Counted from the stretch's first letter, positions 25,668 to 36,300 are shown. The stretch is 64,000 nucleotides of DNA from Paenibacillus tianjinensis (GCF_017086365.1 NZ_CP070969.1:1798001-1862000), one strand, 5' to 3'. Numbers and translations are program-made. Notes: a model not told the origin generated them from the letters alone.

Positions 25668-26684
25668 ATGCAGATTGTATTTATGAACCGGTTATCCAGA
25701 ATATCTGGAGTAGAACAGGAGATTTTTGCCCAGCTCTGGATTGGCGAGGAGGAGGGAGTGTGGCGCCTGGGCTGGAAGGATTATGCCGGCAGCCTTGAAA
25801 TGGATGAACATATCTGGTATGAGGGCAGCTCTTGGAATGAAATGCTCTGCGTCTACAGGCACGAGCTGGCAGTGAAGATGGGTGCCGGTTATCGTCCGCT
25901 GATTGATGGAGTATTTCATGACGAGGAGAACCTGGCCCAGCGAAGCCGTGAGCAGCTGCAGCTGCAGTACTACAGTGAACAGCACGGCAATGAGACAGTC
26001 TATGATGAGCTATGTGCCTGGCGCCGGGGCAAGGCATCCAGCGAACGGAAAGCGCCTTATATTCTCGCCAGTAACCGTCTGCTGCGGATGCTCAGCGCCT
26101 ACCTGCCCCGCACGCCTGAGGAGCTGCTGCAAATTCCGGGTGTAGGGGAAGGAAAGGCTTCGCAGCATGGCGGGGATTGGCTGAATATCACCGCTGCTGT
26201 ACCCCGGGAGCACAATTATCCTTTGAATTGGGTATTTGAAGCGGTGGATGATGAGGAATTCTCCTCCTGGCTCTTCAAGCAGAAAGAGATCAAATACAAG
26301 AAACAGCTGGAACGTTTGCGGCTGCGGCGGATCCTGCTTCAAGGTATTGAGAACGGCCTTGATATGGAGCAGCTGAAGGCATCCAGCGGAGTCAGCCGCC
26401 GCGAAGTGCTCGAATCAGTAGAAGAGCTGGAGAAGGAGGGGTATTCGGTGGAGAAGCTGATCGAGCTGGAGTTAAGGGAGGTTACGGCGGATGAGCAGAA
26501 CCGCATTTGGACTGCCTATGAGCTGATGGGTGATTCCTATCTGAAGCCGGCGCTTTATAAAGCTTACGGGGAGAACTTTTCACCAGCTGAGGGGCTGGAT
26601 CTGTATTATGAACGCCTGCGGCTGATCCGCATCCGTTTCCGCCGGATACAGGAAGCGGGAATGGGAATGGCGACAAGCTTTTAA
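25668..26684 (+). CDS. HRDC-domain protein without helicase core
   Basis: 338-residue protein. Residues about 115-190 form an HRDC domain (YDELCAWRRGKASSERKAPY, ILASNRLLRMLSAYLPRTPE, IPGVGEGKASQHG). The C-terminal third (KYKKQLERLRLRRILLQGIE...VSRREVLESVEELEKEG) looks like the helix-turn-helix that often follows HRDC in RecQ-type proteins. No helicase motifs exist. The N-terminal ~100 residues are unrecognised. The frame opens at 25560 inside a terminator, so the ATG at 25668 after GAGGAAGG is preferred. A nucleic-acid-binding role is inferred; the function is unknown. Confidence 0.75.
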   Translation: MQIVFMNRLSRISGVEQEIFAQLWIGEEEGVWRLGWKDYAGSLEMDEHIWYEGSSWNEMLCVYRHELAVKMGAGYRPLIDGVFHDEENLAQRSREQLQLQYYSEQHGNETVYDELCAWRRGKASSERKAPYILASNRLLRMLSAYLPRTPEELLQIPGVGEGKASQHGGDWLNITAAVPREHNYPLNWVFEAVDDEEFSSWLFKQKEIKYKKQLERLRLRRILLQGIENGLDMEQLKASSGVSRREVLESVEELEKEGYSVEKLIELELREVTADEQNRIWTAYELMGDSYLKPALYKAYGENFSPAEGLDLYYERLRLIRIRFRRIQEAGMGMATSF

Positions 26685-26771
26685 CCAGACAGGCATACAC
26701 AGCCCCTTTATGAATTAGCGGTTATTTGGGTTATGATACTGGTAAGCGCGATTACAAAAGGAGCGATTCTT

Positions 26772-27713
26772 ATGATTGTGACGTTGACAGTTAATCCAAG
26801 TGTGGATGCCAGCACCAGTATTGATAAGGTAGTTCCGGACCACAAGCTTCGCTGCCGGGAAGCCTCGTATAAACCGGGAGGTGGAGGGATCAATGTGTCC
26901 CGGGCGATCCACAGATTAGGTGGAGAATCTCTGGCTCTTTATGCTTCGGGCGGTCTGCATGGGCAATTGCTGCAGCATATGCTTGAGCAGGAGGGCGTGC
27001 GCCAACAGGAAATCCGGATCTCTGGGCAGACGCGGGAGAATCTGATCGTCGTTGAGGAATCAACGGGACAGCAGTTCCGCTTCGATATGCCGGGTCCGCA
27101 TTTTATTGAAGGGGACTGGAAGCAGTGCCTGGAGCAGCTACAAGCCTTAGCGGAGAAGCCAACCTACGTTGTTGCCAGCGGCAGCCTGCCGCCGGGGTGT
27201 CCGGCAGATTTCTATGGACGCGTAGTAGAAACTGCGAAGCAGTGGAATGCCCGGGTAATTGTGGATACTTCAGGAAAAGCGCTGCAATACGCTGCTGATG
27301 CCGGTGTCTACCTGCTGAAGCCGAATGCGCGTGAACTGGAAGAGCTTGTCGGGCACGGCATCGCTGGCGATGAAGAATTAAAGGCAGCTGCGCTGGAGCT
27401 GATTGAACAGGGACGGACAGAAGTGGTGGTGGTCTCTTTAGGCGGACAAGGTGCACTTCTGATTACCAGGGAAGGCTGTGAGCATCTGAATGCTCCTGAA
27501 GTTCAGGTGCTTAGCGTCGTTGGTGCAGGAGACAGTCTGGTAGCAGGGACCGTATATAGCCTGGAGCGCGGGTGGCCTCTGCGCGAAGCTGTCCAGTTCG
27601 GAATCGCCTCCGGCAGCGCGGCCGTGATGAACCCGGAGCGGGAGCTGTGCAAGCGTGAGGATACAGAACGTTTATTTGCAGCGATGAAGGAAGCGGATCA
27701 GGCAGGCGGCTAA
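26772..27713 (+). CDS. PfkB-family hexose phosphate kinase (1-phosphofructokinase type)
   Basis: 313-residue PfkB kinase. LTVNPSVDASTSIDKVVPDH and KPGGGGINVSRAIHRLGGES are the substrate-binding start of the FruK/LacC/PfkB subgroup. VASGSLPPGCPADFYG, VDTSGKAL, KPNARELEELVG and VVGAGDSLVAGTVY (catalytic Asp and anion hole) complete it. AAAAGGAGCG precedes the ATG at 26772. An upstream ATG at 26733 is unlikely. The exact substrate (fructose 1-phosphate, fructose 6-phosphate or tagatose 6-phosphate) cannot be decided, and there is no fru PTS gene beside it. Confidence 0.88.
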   Translation: MIVTLTVNPSVDASTSIDKVVPDHKLRCREASYKPGGGGINVSRAIHRLGGESLALYASGGLHGQLLQHMLEQEGVRQQEIRISGQTRENLIVVEESTGQQFRFDMPGPHFIEGDWKQCLEQLQALAEKPTYVVASGSLPPGCPADFYGRVVETAKQWNARVIVDTSGKALQYAADAGVYLLKPNARELEELVGHGIAGDEELKAAALELIEQGRTEVVVVSLGGQGALLITREGCEHLNAPEVQVLSVVGAGDSLVAGTVYSLERGWPLREAVQFGIASGSAAVMNPERELCKREDTERLFAAMKEADQAGG

Positions 27714-27754
27714 TCAGCGTCATGCCGGAAATGTGTTGTTTGTGATCTAACCAA

Positions 27755-27802
27755 AAAGGCGAAGGTTTCCTCAACCCTTACGGTAGCGGTAACCTTCGCC
27801 TT
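27755..27802 (-). terminator. intrinsic terminator of corA
   Basis: AAGGCGAAGGTT pairs with AACCTTCGCCTT. The run of A on the left gives TTTTT after the stem on the minus strand, so it mainly ends corA, while also separating it from the convergent kinase gene. Confidence 0.8.
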
Positions 27803-27823
27803 AGCGTATTCGTCCGTTAATGT

Positions 27824-28768
27824 TCATAGCCAATCCTTTTTGCGGAAAATAACCAGCATCCCGCAGCCGAGCGTTACCATTACGGCGATTACTCCATAGT
27901 AACCATATTGTGAATGGGTCTCGGGTATATTGTCGAAGTTCATCCCGTAGATACCGGTAATAACCGTCAGCGGCATGAATATCGTTGTAATTGCGGTAAA
28001 TACTCTCATGATTTCATTGGCACGGTTAGCGATACTGGATTGGTAGGCTTCGCGCAAGTTGCCCATGAGGTCGCGGTAGGTCTCGAATGTTTCAGAGATT
28101 TTAACCGCATTCTCATAAATATCGCTAAAGTACTTCTGCAGCTGATCATCGATCAGGCGGAGGTCCTTTTTGTTTAGTGTGTTGATAACTTCCTTCTGCG
28201 GCCCCAGCATCTTCTTCAGCCACAGAATTTCACTGCGCAGACCGATAATTTCGCTTAAGTGCGATTTCTTGGTATGCATGAGGATATCCTCTTCAAGCTT
28301 TTCGATCCGTGCTTCAATCCGGTCGCCGACGGAGAAATAATTATCCACGACGGTGTCGATCAGATGGTAAAGGAAACGGTCAGGTTCGCTGACCTCCTGC
28401 TCCCACAGAATGGGCTTCAGGACACGCAGCTCATGAATTTTTTGCTTGGTGACGGTAATTATGAAATGTCTGCCCAGAAAAACGTTAAGCGCCCGGAGGA
28501 AAATCTCCTCATCATCAAAACGGATGCTGTTGACTACAATAAAATAATGGCTCTCGTAAATTTCAATCTTCGGCCGCTGCTCTTCTTCGCTGAGGCAATC
28601 CTCAACGGCCAGATCATGCAGATTATACAGAGGCTGAAGCAGCTCCAAATCCTCGTCATCGGCATCGATCCAGTAGAACCCTTCTAAAGGGGCGGTAAGT
28701 GTTTCCTCAATATCATCGATCGGTGTAAAAACCCCTGCATTCACCAGCCGGATTTTCATCTGATTCAC
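27824..28768 (-). CDS. corA: CorA-type magnesium/divalent cation transporter
   Basis: 314-residue CorA. A large acidic cytoplasmic N-terminal domain (FYWIDADDEDLELL, LHDLAVEDCLSEEEQRPKIE) is followed by two C-terminal membrane helices. The first, FTAITTIFMPLTVITGIYGMNF, ends in the signature GMN of the selectivity filter; the second is GVIAVMVTLGCGMLVIF. The usual basic KKDWL tail closes the protein. It forms a pentameric Mg2+ channel. RBS GAAGGAG precedes the ATG. No M-box element was recognised upstream. Confidence 0.95.
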   Translation of the reverse strand: MNQMKIRLVNAGVFTPIDDIEETLTAPLEGFYWIDADDEDLELLQPLYNLHDLAVEDCLSEEEQRPKIEIYESHYFIVVNSIRFDDEEIFLRALNVFLGRHFIITVTKQKIHELRVLKPILWEQEVSEPDRFLYHLIDTVVDNYFSVGDRIEARIEKLEEDILMHTKKSHLSEIIGLRSEILWLKKMLGPQKEVINTLNKKDLRLIDDQLQKYFSDIYENAVKISETFETYRDLMGNLREAYQSSIANRANEIMRVFTAITTIFMPLTVITGIYGMNFDNIPETHSQYGYYGVIAVMVTLGCGMLVIFRKKDWL

Positions 28769-29095
28769 TCCTTCTGTCCCCGTTCTTCTCCAGGGGTATG
28801 CTAATTAAAGCACACGGAAAAAATCAGCTTGGCCGGTGGTACAATCAAGGAATCGGCCAGAATGACGTTTCGAGGACATAAAGAAGAAATGCTCCCGCCG
28901 CCGGCAAGCTGATGTTAATCCTGTGTGGTTGCTCACTTTGTACGCTTAACTGCGCACCCGGGTCGCCTTCCATTCTTTACTCACCTCTTCTTTTCGTCAA
29001 TTGTGCTGTGAAACACTTGTCTAGTATAACGCCGGGATATGCCTCTTACAAGCTAAATTCTTTACAGTTTAGGGGCTCTTCAGCATTGTATGGAC
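28769..29095. other. intergenic stretch between corA and the S-box
   Basis: About 330 bp between divergent genes. A weak hairpin (TGGCCG/CGGCCA) followed by T6 can be drawn on the minus strand at about 28817-28862 in the corA leader. No further structure is recognised. The 71-codon frame at 28912-29127 has no RBS and no recognisable content. Confidence 0.4.
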
Positions 29096-29124
29096 TTGAC
29101 GAAAAGCAGGTTCATGATTTAAAG
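29096..29124 (+). promoter_or_regulatory. probable sigma-A promoter of the methionine operon
   Basis: TTGACG, 17-nt spacer, TTAAAG. The -35 is good and the -10 weak. It lies about 35 nt before the S-box. Confidence 0.5.
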
Positions 29125-29157
29125 TAAATTTTAAGAAAATAATTGAATACAGCTAAA

Positions 29158-29344
29158 TCTTATCAAGAGCAGGTGGAGGGACTGGCCCGATGAAACCCGG
29201 CAACCGGCGTGTACACGCACGGTGCTAATTCTTGCGGAAGCTATGCAGGGGAAGAAGATATCCCGGCATCGTTCTCTGGCAGATGAGAGAGGCGCATATG
29301 ACTACAGCTATATGACCTTTCTCGTGCGAGAAAGGTCATTTTTG
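29158..29344 (+). ncRNA. SAM-I riboswitch (S-box) with terminator
   Basis: TTATCAAGAGCAGGTGGAGG, ACTGGCCCGATGAAACCCGG, CAACC, ACGGTGCTAATTC and AGATGAGAG are the S-box signature in order (aptamer to about 29292). The stem ATGACCTTTCTC/GAGAAAGGTCAT with TTTTT (29311-29344) is the terminator used when SAM is bound. Confidence 0.96.
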
Positions 29345-29398
29345 CATGCTTTACAGCGAGTAGAAGGACACTAATTCGATTAAGGAGTGGACACTGCA

Positions 29399-30316
29399 AT
29401 GCCAATCAAAATTCCCGACAGCTTACCGGCCAAAGAAATATTATCCGGAGAAAATATCTTTGTAATGGATGAGAGCCAGGCTTTTCATCAGGACATCCGT
29501 CCGCTGCGGATTGCGATCCTGAATTTAATGCCTACCAAGGAAACAACAGAAACGCAGCTGCTGCGTCTGATCGGGAATTCCCCGCTCCAGGTCGATGTAG
29601 TCCTGCTTCATCCGAGCTCCCATACCTCCAAGAATACTTCAGCTGAGCATTTGGAGAGCTTCTATACAACCTTTGATGAAATCAGTCACCGCCGGTTCGA
29701 CGGCCTGATTGTGACCGGGGCTCCGGTAGAGCAGCTGGAGTTCGAGGACGTGAATTACTGGGAAGAGCTGAAGCGGATTTTTGAATGGAGCAAGCATAAC
29801 GTAACCTCGACCATGCATATCTGTTGGGCAGCACAGGCTGGATTATATCACCACTTCGGCGTGCGCAAGGTTAGTCTGCCTGAGAAATGCTTCGGCGTCT
29901 TCCCGCACACCTTGAGCCATAATAACTTCAAGCTGCTGCGCGGTTTTGACGAGGTATTCCATGTTCCGCATTCCCGCCACACCGACGTTTCCAGGGAAGA
30001 CATCGAAGCGAATCCCGATCTGACGATTCTTGCTGAATCCGAAGAAGCCGGAGTCTATCTTGTGTCAACACATGACGGCAGGCAGATTTTTGTCACCGGC
30101 CACTCCGAGTATGATCCATTCTCCCTGAAATGGGAGTATGACCGCGATATAGCCAAAGGAATGGATATTGCACTGCCGAAGCATTACTATCCAAAGGATG
30201 ATCCGCAGCGTACCCCGCCGGCCGTATGGCGTGCCCATGCTAACTTATTGTTCGCCAATTGGCTCAATTACTATGTATATCAGGAGACCCCTTACGATAT
30301 TGGTCCCATCATTTAA
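29399..30316 (+). CDS. metA: homoserine O-acetyltransferase (MetA type)
   Basis: 305-residue MetA-fold homoserine acyltransferase. With the ATG at 29399 the catalytic Cys in [10 protein letters not shown] is C142, as in E. coli. FVTGHSEYD supplies the catalytic His/Glu region. Position 111 is Glu ([13 protein letters not shown]); Glu111 favours acetyl-CoA and Gly succinyl-CoA in this family, so O-acetylhomoserine is the likely product. The GTG at 29387 overlaps the RBS AAGGAG and is not the start. The S-box upstream and the metI-like gene downstream place it in methionine synthesis. Confidence 0.94.
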   Translation: MPIKIPDSLPAKEILSGENIFVMDESQAFHQDIRPLRIAILNLMPTKETTETQLLRLIGNSPLQVDVVLLHPSSHTSKNTSAEHLESFYTTFDEISHRRFDGLIVTGAPVEQLEFEDVNYWEELKRIFEWSKHNVTSTMHICWAAQAGLYHHFGVRKVSLPEKCFGVFPHTLSHNNFKLLRGFDEVFHVPHSRHTDVSREDIEANPDLTILAESEEAGVYLVSTHDGRQIFVTGHSEYDPFSLKWEYDRDIAKGMDIALPKHYYPKDDPQRTPPAVWRAHANLLFANWLNYYVYQETPYDIGPII

Positions 30317-30364
30317 TCATAGATGAGAAGAGAATGCTCAACACCACATTTAGGAGGCTTACCC

Positions 30365-31549
30365 ATGGACGAGAAACTAAGGATTGAAAGCAGACTGGCG
30401 CAGATTGGCTCACAGGAGGATCCTGCTACCGGTGCAGTGAATTATCCGATTTATAATGCAACGGCATTCCGCCACCCGAGACTTGGACAAAGCACAGGTT
30501 TTGATTACATCCGTACCAAAAACCCGACCCGGTCGGTGCTGGAAACGGCTGCTGCCGAGCTGGAATCCGGCGATGCCGGCTTTGCCTGCAGCTCCGGTAT
30601 GGCTGCGTTAACCACCGTGTTTGCTTTGTTCGGCCAAGGCGACCATCTGGTAGTTTCGCTGGATCTGTATGGCGGAACCTACCGGCTGCTGGAACGGATT
30701 CTTTCGAAGTACGGCATCAGCGCCTCCTATGTGGATACTAATGACCTGGATGGCCTGGAAGCGGCCCGCCGTCCGAATACGAAGGCTGTGTTCATTGAGA
30801 CTCCGACCAATCCGCTGATGATGATAACCGATATATCGGCAGTTTGTACGTGGGCCCGCCGGCATGAGCTGCTCACGATTGTAGACAATACGCTGCTGAC
30901 TCCATTCTTCCAGCGTCCGCTGGAGCTGGGTGCAGATATTATTGTCCACAGCGCGACCAAATATCTGGGCGGCCACAATGATGTTCTGGCGGGTCTGATC
31001 GTGACTAAAGGCACCGAGCTCTCGGCAGAAATGGCCATCCTGCACAACTCTCTTGGTGCTGTGCTTGCTCCTAACGACAGCTATCAGCTGATGAAGGGTA
31101 TGAAGACTCTGGCCCTGCGCATGGAGCGGCATGAGAGTAACGCGCTGGCTATTGCCCGTTATCTGCTGGAGCATCCGGCAATCGGGGAGGTATTCCATCC
31201 GGGGCTGCCGGATCATCCCGGCTATGAGATTCAGAACCGCCAGTCCTCCGGGAATACCGGAATCTTCTCCTTCAAGGTAAAAGACGCCAGATATGTGGAG
31301 CCGCTGCTCCGCCATATCCGTCTGATTGCTTTCGCTGAAAGTCTGGGTGGCGTGGAATCGCTAATGACCTATCCGGCAGTGCAGACCCATGCCGACATTC
31401 CAGCGGAAATCCGTGATGCGGTCGGTGTGGATGACCGTCTGCTGCGCTTCTCCGTCGGCATTGAGCATGTAAATGATCTGATTGCGGACCTTGCCCAGGC
31501 GCTCGAAGCGGCACGGATCGAGCTGGAGCAAGCTGTGACAGCTGAATAA
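30365..31549 (+). CDS. metI: cystathionine gamma-synthase / O-acetylhomoserine thiolyase (MetI-like)
   Basis: 394-residue Cys/Met-metabolism PLP enzyme. SGMAALTTVFALFGQGDHLV, DLYGGTYRLLERIL, IETPTNPLM and the PLP lysine in VHSATKYLGGHNDVLAGL are visible. The C-terminal part has SLGGVESLMTYPA and LLRFSVGIEHVNDLI. The ATG at 30365 follows TAGGAGGC; the frame upstream to 30323 is not used. It joins O-acetylhomoserine with cysteine (or sulfide), directly using the product of the preceding gene. It is a metI/metB-type enzyme, not metC, judging from its place behind metA; motifs alone do not separate these. Confidence 0.88.
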   Translation: MDEKLRIESRLAQIGSQEDPATGAVNYPIYNATAFRHPRLGQSTGFDYIRTKNPTRSVLETAAAELESGDAGFACSSGMAALTTVFALFGQGDHLVVSLDLYGGTYRLLERILSKYGISASYVDTNDLDGLEAARRPNTKAVFIETPTNPLMMITDISAVCTWARRHELLTIVDNTLLTPFFQRPLELGADIIVHSATKYLGGHNDVLAGLIVTKGTELSAEMAILHNSLGAVLAPNDSYQLMKGMKTLALRMERHESNALAIARYLLEHPAIGEVFHPGLPDHPGYEIQNRQSSGNTGIFSFKVKDARYVEPLLRHIRLIAFAESLGGVESLMTYPAVQTHADIPAEIRDAVGVDDRLLRFSVGIEHVNDLIADLAQALEAARIELEQAVTAE

Positions 31550-31560
31550 TTATTTAAGGA

Positions 31561-31596
31561 AGACGGCAGCGAGGTTCATGCGCTGCCGTCTTTTTT
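31561..31596 (+). terminator. intrinsic terminator of the methionine operon
   Basis: AGACGGCAGC paired with GCTGCCGTCT followed by TTTTT. Confidence 0.92.
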
Positions 31597-31734
31597 GTGG
31601 GAGCCGGCGGCAAAAGATTTTTCAAGCCGCCGGAATTTATGTTACGATGGGAGAACGAATGCAATTATAAGATTCCTATCAACAACTAGATTTTATCAAC
31701 CATATTGTATGGACTTTAAAGGAGGCTGCGAACG

Positions 31735-32871
31735 ATGAGTGCGATAGATCTTATTCTGGATAAGACGCTGAAAGGCGAACGTCTCGGGCTGGAAGACACT
31801 ATCCGGTTGTTCGAGAGCAACGAAATTGAGAAAATGGGCGCTGCCGCAGACGTCATCATGAAACGTTGGCACCCCGATCCGATCACTACATTTGTAATTG
31901 GACGCAATATTAACTATACCAACGTATGCGATGTGTATTGCCGTTTCTGCGCGTTCTACCGCAGACCTGGTTCAGAGGAAGGGTATGTGCTTCCCGACGA
32001 AACCATCTATCAAAAAATCGCCGAGACGATTGCTGTGAACGGCACCGAAATCCTCATGCAGGGCGGGACGAACCCGAATTTGCCGTTCAGCTACTATACG
32101 GATATTCTCCGCGGGATTAAACAGCGTTTTCCGGAAATTACGATGCATTCCTTCTCCCCGGCGGAGATTATGAAGATGGTCGAAGTATCCGGATTACCGC
32201 TGGAGCAGGTAGTCCGCGAGATTCATGCCGCTGGGCTGGATTCCCTTCCGGGCGGCGGAGCCGAGATTCTTGATGACCGTACCCGCCGCAAAATCAGCCG
32301 GCTCAAAGGCTCCTGGCGCGAGTGGATGGATGTCATGCAGACTGCGCACAAAATAGGCATGAACACTACGGCAACCATGGTTATCGGTCTTGGTGAGAGC
32401 ATGGAGGAGCGTGCGCTGCATCTGTTGCGTGTTCGTGAAGCCCAGGATGAATGCATCGCCAATAAATATGATTCTGAGGGCTTCCTGGCGTTTATCTCCT
32501 GGACCTTCCAGCCGGATAACACCAACCTGAAGCTGGACAGACAGACTCCGGAAGAATACCTGAAGACGGTGGCCATCAGCCGCCTTGTCCTGGACAACAT
32601 CAAAAACTTCCAGTCCTCTTGGGTAACTATGGGACCGGAGGTCGGAAAGCTGTCCCTCCAATACGGCTGTAATGATTTTGGCAGCACCATGATTGAAGAA
32701 AACGTGGTCTCATCCGCTGGTGCCACTTACAAGGTCAACATCGAATCGATCACCCAGCTGATCCGTGAAGCAGGCAAGATTCCTGCACAGCGCAATACGC
32801 GCTACGACATTCTGCGTACCTTCGAAGACGGAAACACGAAGATCGACAATGATTTTGTAATGCAGAACTAA
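31735..32871 (+). CDS. mqnC: cyclic dehypoxanthinyl futalosine synthase (radical SAM)
   Basis: 378-residue radical SAM enzyme with the cluster motif C65-x3-C69-x2-C72 (CDVYCRFCAF). It has the MqnC-type blocks TFVIGRNINYTNVC, ILMQGGTNPNLPFSYY, LDSLPGGGAEIL and FISWTFQPDNT. It cyclises dehypoxanthine futalosine in the futalosine route to menaquinone. The other route enzymes (MqnA, MqnB, MqnD, MqnE) are not in the window; the gene stands alone between terminators. RBS AAAGGAGG is upstream. Related CofH/MqnE proteins share the fold, but the motifs fit MqnC best. Confidence 0.92.
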   Translation: MSAIDLILDKTLKGERLGLEDTIRLFESNEIEKMGAAADVIMKRWHPDPITTFVIGRNINYTNVCDVYCRFCAFYRRPGSEEGYVLPDETIYQKIAETIAVNGTEILMQGGTNPNLPFSYYTDILRGIKQRFPEITMHSFSPAEIMKMVEVSGLPLEQVVREIHAAGLDSLPGGGAEILDDRTRRKISRLKGSWREWMDVMQTAHKIGMNTTATMVIGLGESMEERALHLLRVREAQDECIANKYDSEGFLAFISWTFQPDNTNLKLDRQTPEEYLKTVAISRLVLDNIKNFQSSWVTMGPEVGKLSLQYGCNDFGSTMIEENVVSSAGATYKVNIESITQLIREAGKIPAQRNTRYDILRTFEDGNTKIDNDFVMQN

Positions 32872-32885
32872 TATATAGATGTGCA

Positions 32886-32928
32886 TAACCCCCGCCAAGC
32901 AGTGAGCCACTGTTTTGCGGGGGTTTAT
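32886..32928 (+). terminator. intrinsic terminator
   Basis: AACCCCCGC...GCGGGGGTT stem with an inner CAGTG/CACTG stem, followed by TATT. It ends mqnC. Confidence 0.8.
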
Positions 32929-33369
32929 TATGCACGGGTTGTCGAATTGTGACGTGAGACGACACAAGGGATGTAAGGGACATTAGTTCCAGTGTTTGGT
33001 CTTTAATTGAAATAACATCCACCTACGTATATATTATCTAACACTATATGAAGGTTTTAGGTTGTTTTTGATCAAAGTTTCATTAAAATATACTATATTT
33101 AAATCCAGGAATAATTACATTCGAATATTTGTGTAATGTTATTTCACCTATTAAGTTATGAAAATTACCTTTTGGATTAAAGATAGTGTGTCTCTTTTTA
33201 CCATAATTTCACTTTTGAATCAGGCACCATAACTAAATTCAATGCTAAAAATGTGATATTTTACACAACTATTGAACTTAGTTTATGATTTTCGCTAGAT
33301 TCATATAATCCCATATGATACAATCTTCCTCGGTCACTATAAAGAAAAAACTGGGAGGATTAATCGCTT
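32929..33369 (+). other. AT-rich promoter region of the surface nucleotidase
   Basis: About 440 bp, clearly richer in A+T than its surroundings. TATAAT (33304) and TACAAT (33319) are possible -10 elements, without a good -35. RBS CTGGGAGG is near 33351. No gene is recognised. Confidence 0.4.
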
Positions 33370-36300
33370 ATGGGAGAAAGACGATGGAACAAGCCGGTAG
33401 CTTCTATACTGGCAACCACGGTTCTGACTGCACAAGTTTTAAGCGGAGTTTTTGCAGGGCCGATTTTGGGAGTAAAGAAGGCTGCGGCAGCGGGCGCTGA
33501 AGTGGTTGCTGCTGGAGCGGTTAATCTGCGCTTGATGAGTACTACAGATGTTCATACTAATGTGAAAAGCTGGGACTACTTTAAAAACAGTGAATCCTTA
33601 ACAGTGGGGTTGGACAAAACAGCGACTTTGGTGAAACAAGCCAGAGCAGAGGACAAAGGGAAAATCAATCTTTTACTAGATAATGGCGATTTGATACAAG
33701 GCACACCACTGGGAACTTATATGGCGAAGCAGATGGACGCAGACGGCAATCTTAACCAAATTCATCCGATGATTGCTGCTCTGAATGCCATGCACTACGA
33801 TGCGGCTACCATGGGGAATCATGAATTTAATTATGGTTTGGATTATCTGGAGAGCATAACCTCCGCAACATCCGCTACTTATAAGTATACAAATATTCCT
33901 TTTTTGAATGCGAATGTATATGTGGATGACAAGGACGATAATCCAGATAATGATGTTAATTATTTCACTCCATATAAAATTGTAGATAAAACATTTACAG
34001 ACAGTAACGGAGTAGAGCAGACGCTTAAGGTCGGTCTGCTTGGGTTGGTAACACCGCAAATTATGCAATGGGATAAAGCCAATCTGGAAGGTAAGGTAAT
34101 CACCAAGGATATTGCCGAAACAGCTGGAAAATATGTTCCTTTGATGAAAGCTGAAGGTGCAGATATTATTGTCGCTATGGCACATACGGGATATGATGGT
34201 TCTGCTGTGATAGGTGACGGCTCAGAAAATGACATTAATGCACTCAGCAAGATTCCTGACATTGATGCCATTACATTCTCACATACCCATAAGATATTCC
34301 CTGCTGCAGACGAAACATCTCTGGATGCGTTGTTCAAGGATAATTCCGGAAAGGTACTTCCGGGCATTGACAATGCCAAAGGCCAGATTAACGGTGTTCC
34401 GGCCGTTCAGGCCGGCTATGGCGGTGGTTATCTGGGACTGATCGATCTTGCTATTGTTCCTGATCCGCAGAAGAGCGGACATTGGAAGGTGGACAAGACG
34501 GCTTCCCTTTCATCCACACGTTCTATTTATAAAACGGAAAACAAGGTAAACTACACTACTGTTGAACCGGATGCAGAAGTAGACGCGGTTGTTGATGCTG
34601 CTCATAAGGCAACGATCGACTATGTCAATCAACCGCTGGGTATAACGGATGTACCTATGAACAGCTACTTTGCTATGGTGCAGGATGATCCGACTGTACA
34701 GATTGTGACCTATGCTCAGAAGCATTATGTTGAGAATCTGATTAATACTGATCCGGCTTTAGCCCAGTATAAAGGGAAAGCCATTCTCAGTGTAGGTGCA
34801 CCATTCAAGGCCGGACGCAATGGTCCGGATGAATATACTGAAATTGCAGCAGGCCCCTTGACCATTCGCAGCGCAAGTGATTTATACCTCTATGACAACA
34901 CGCTGAAAGCAGTCATGATCAAGGGTTCCACAGTAAAAGAATGGGTGGAGATGAGCGCGGGTGCCTTCAATACTATTAACCCGGCAATTTCCACGCCGCA
35001 GGCACTGCTCAACTCTCAATTTGCGGTCTACAATTTCGATGTTATCGATGGAATCCAGTATAAGATAGACGTTACCAAAGATGCGAAATACGATCCGAAA
35101 GGTAATATCATCAATGATTCGTACAGTCGGGTTACGTCCATTACGTATGACGGCAAGCCGCTTGATATGAATCAGGACTTTATCGTCGTTACCAATAACT
35201 ACCGTGCAAGCGGCGGAGGTAACTTCCCGGGTCTCAAAGGTATCACTCCGATTATTGATACATTGGAAGAGAACCGTCAGGTTCTGATGGATTATATTAA
35301 GGCAGAGGGCAACGTTAAGCAGCCTGCTGATAACAACTGGTCCATCCAGCCGATTAAGGGAGATGTCAAAGTAACCTTTACCTCTTCTCCAAAAGCAAAA
35401 AAAGTTTTGCCTACCAATGAGAAAATTACCGATACAGGCACTATGGATAGCAAAGGGTTTGAGATTTATAACCTGGATCTGAGCGGGGATATCAAGGTTC
35501 ACATTCTTGGAATCAATGACCTGCACGGACAATTGGATACAACGTCTTATGTTGGCGACAAGCCTGTAGGTACGGCAGCTATTCTCGCAGCATACCTGAA
35601 AACAGCACGTGCGCAATACGATAACACATTGCTAGTCCACAACGGGGATTCCGTGGGGGCTTCTGCTCCGGTATCCTCTCTGGAGCGCGACAAGCCGACT
35701 CTGGAATGGATGAACATGATGAAGTTTGATGTCGGGACTTTGGGCAACCATGAGTTTGACCAGGGTGTAGCAGCACTGAAGGCGCAAATCTTTGGCGGTG
35801 TAGACCCAGTCAATAAGAATGTTACGCATGAACCAGTGAATTTTGACTATATCAATGCTAATGCGGTTGACAAAGAAACCGGAAAACCAATCATCAAGCC
35901 TTACGTAATCAAAGAAGTTGGCGGCGTGAAAATTGGATTTATCGGTGTCGTTACCAAAGCTACTCCAAGTAAAGTATCTCCAAAGGGAACAGAAGGCGTG
36001 AGATTCCTAAGTGCTGAGGAAGAAGTAGCAGCCATTAACAAATATGCAGCTGAGCTTCAGGCTGAAGGAGTTCAAACGATTATCGTCCTTGCCCATGATC
36101 CGGCAACGACCAAATCTGGAGTGACTACAGGGGAAGCTGCGGATTTAGCCAACGCCCTTCCGAAGGATTCTCCAGTTGATGTAATCTTGGCGGGTGACAA
36201 TCACGCATTAGCCAATGATGTAGTAAACAACAAGCTGATAGTTCAAGCTTATTCCTATGGTACTGCGTTTGAAGATGTCAAATTGGTTATTGACCCGGTT

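Noticed and set aside
28769-28960. M-box (magnesium riboswitch) in the corA leader
   Set aside because: No conserved M-box sequence was found; only a weak hairpin with a T run.
28912-29127. 71-codon frame in the corA-metA intergenic region
   Set aside because: No RBS, Cys-rich random composition, runs through the metA promoter.
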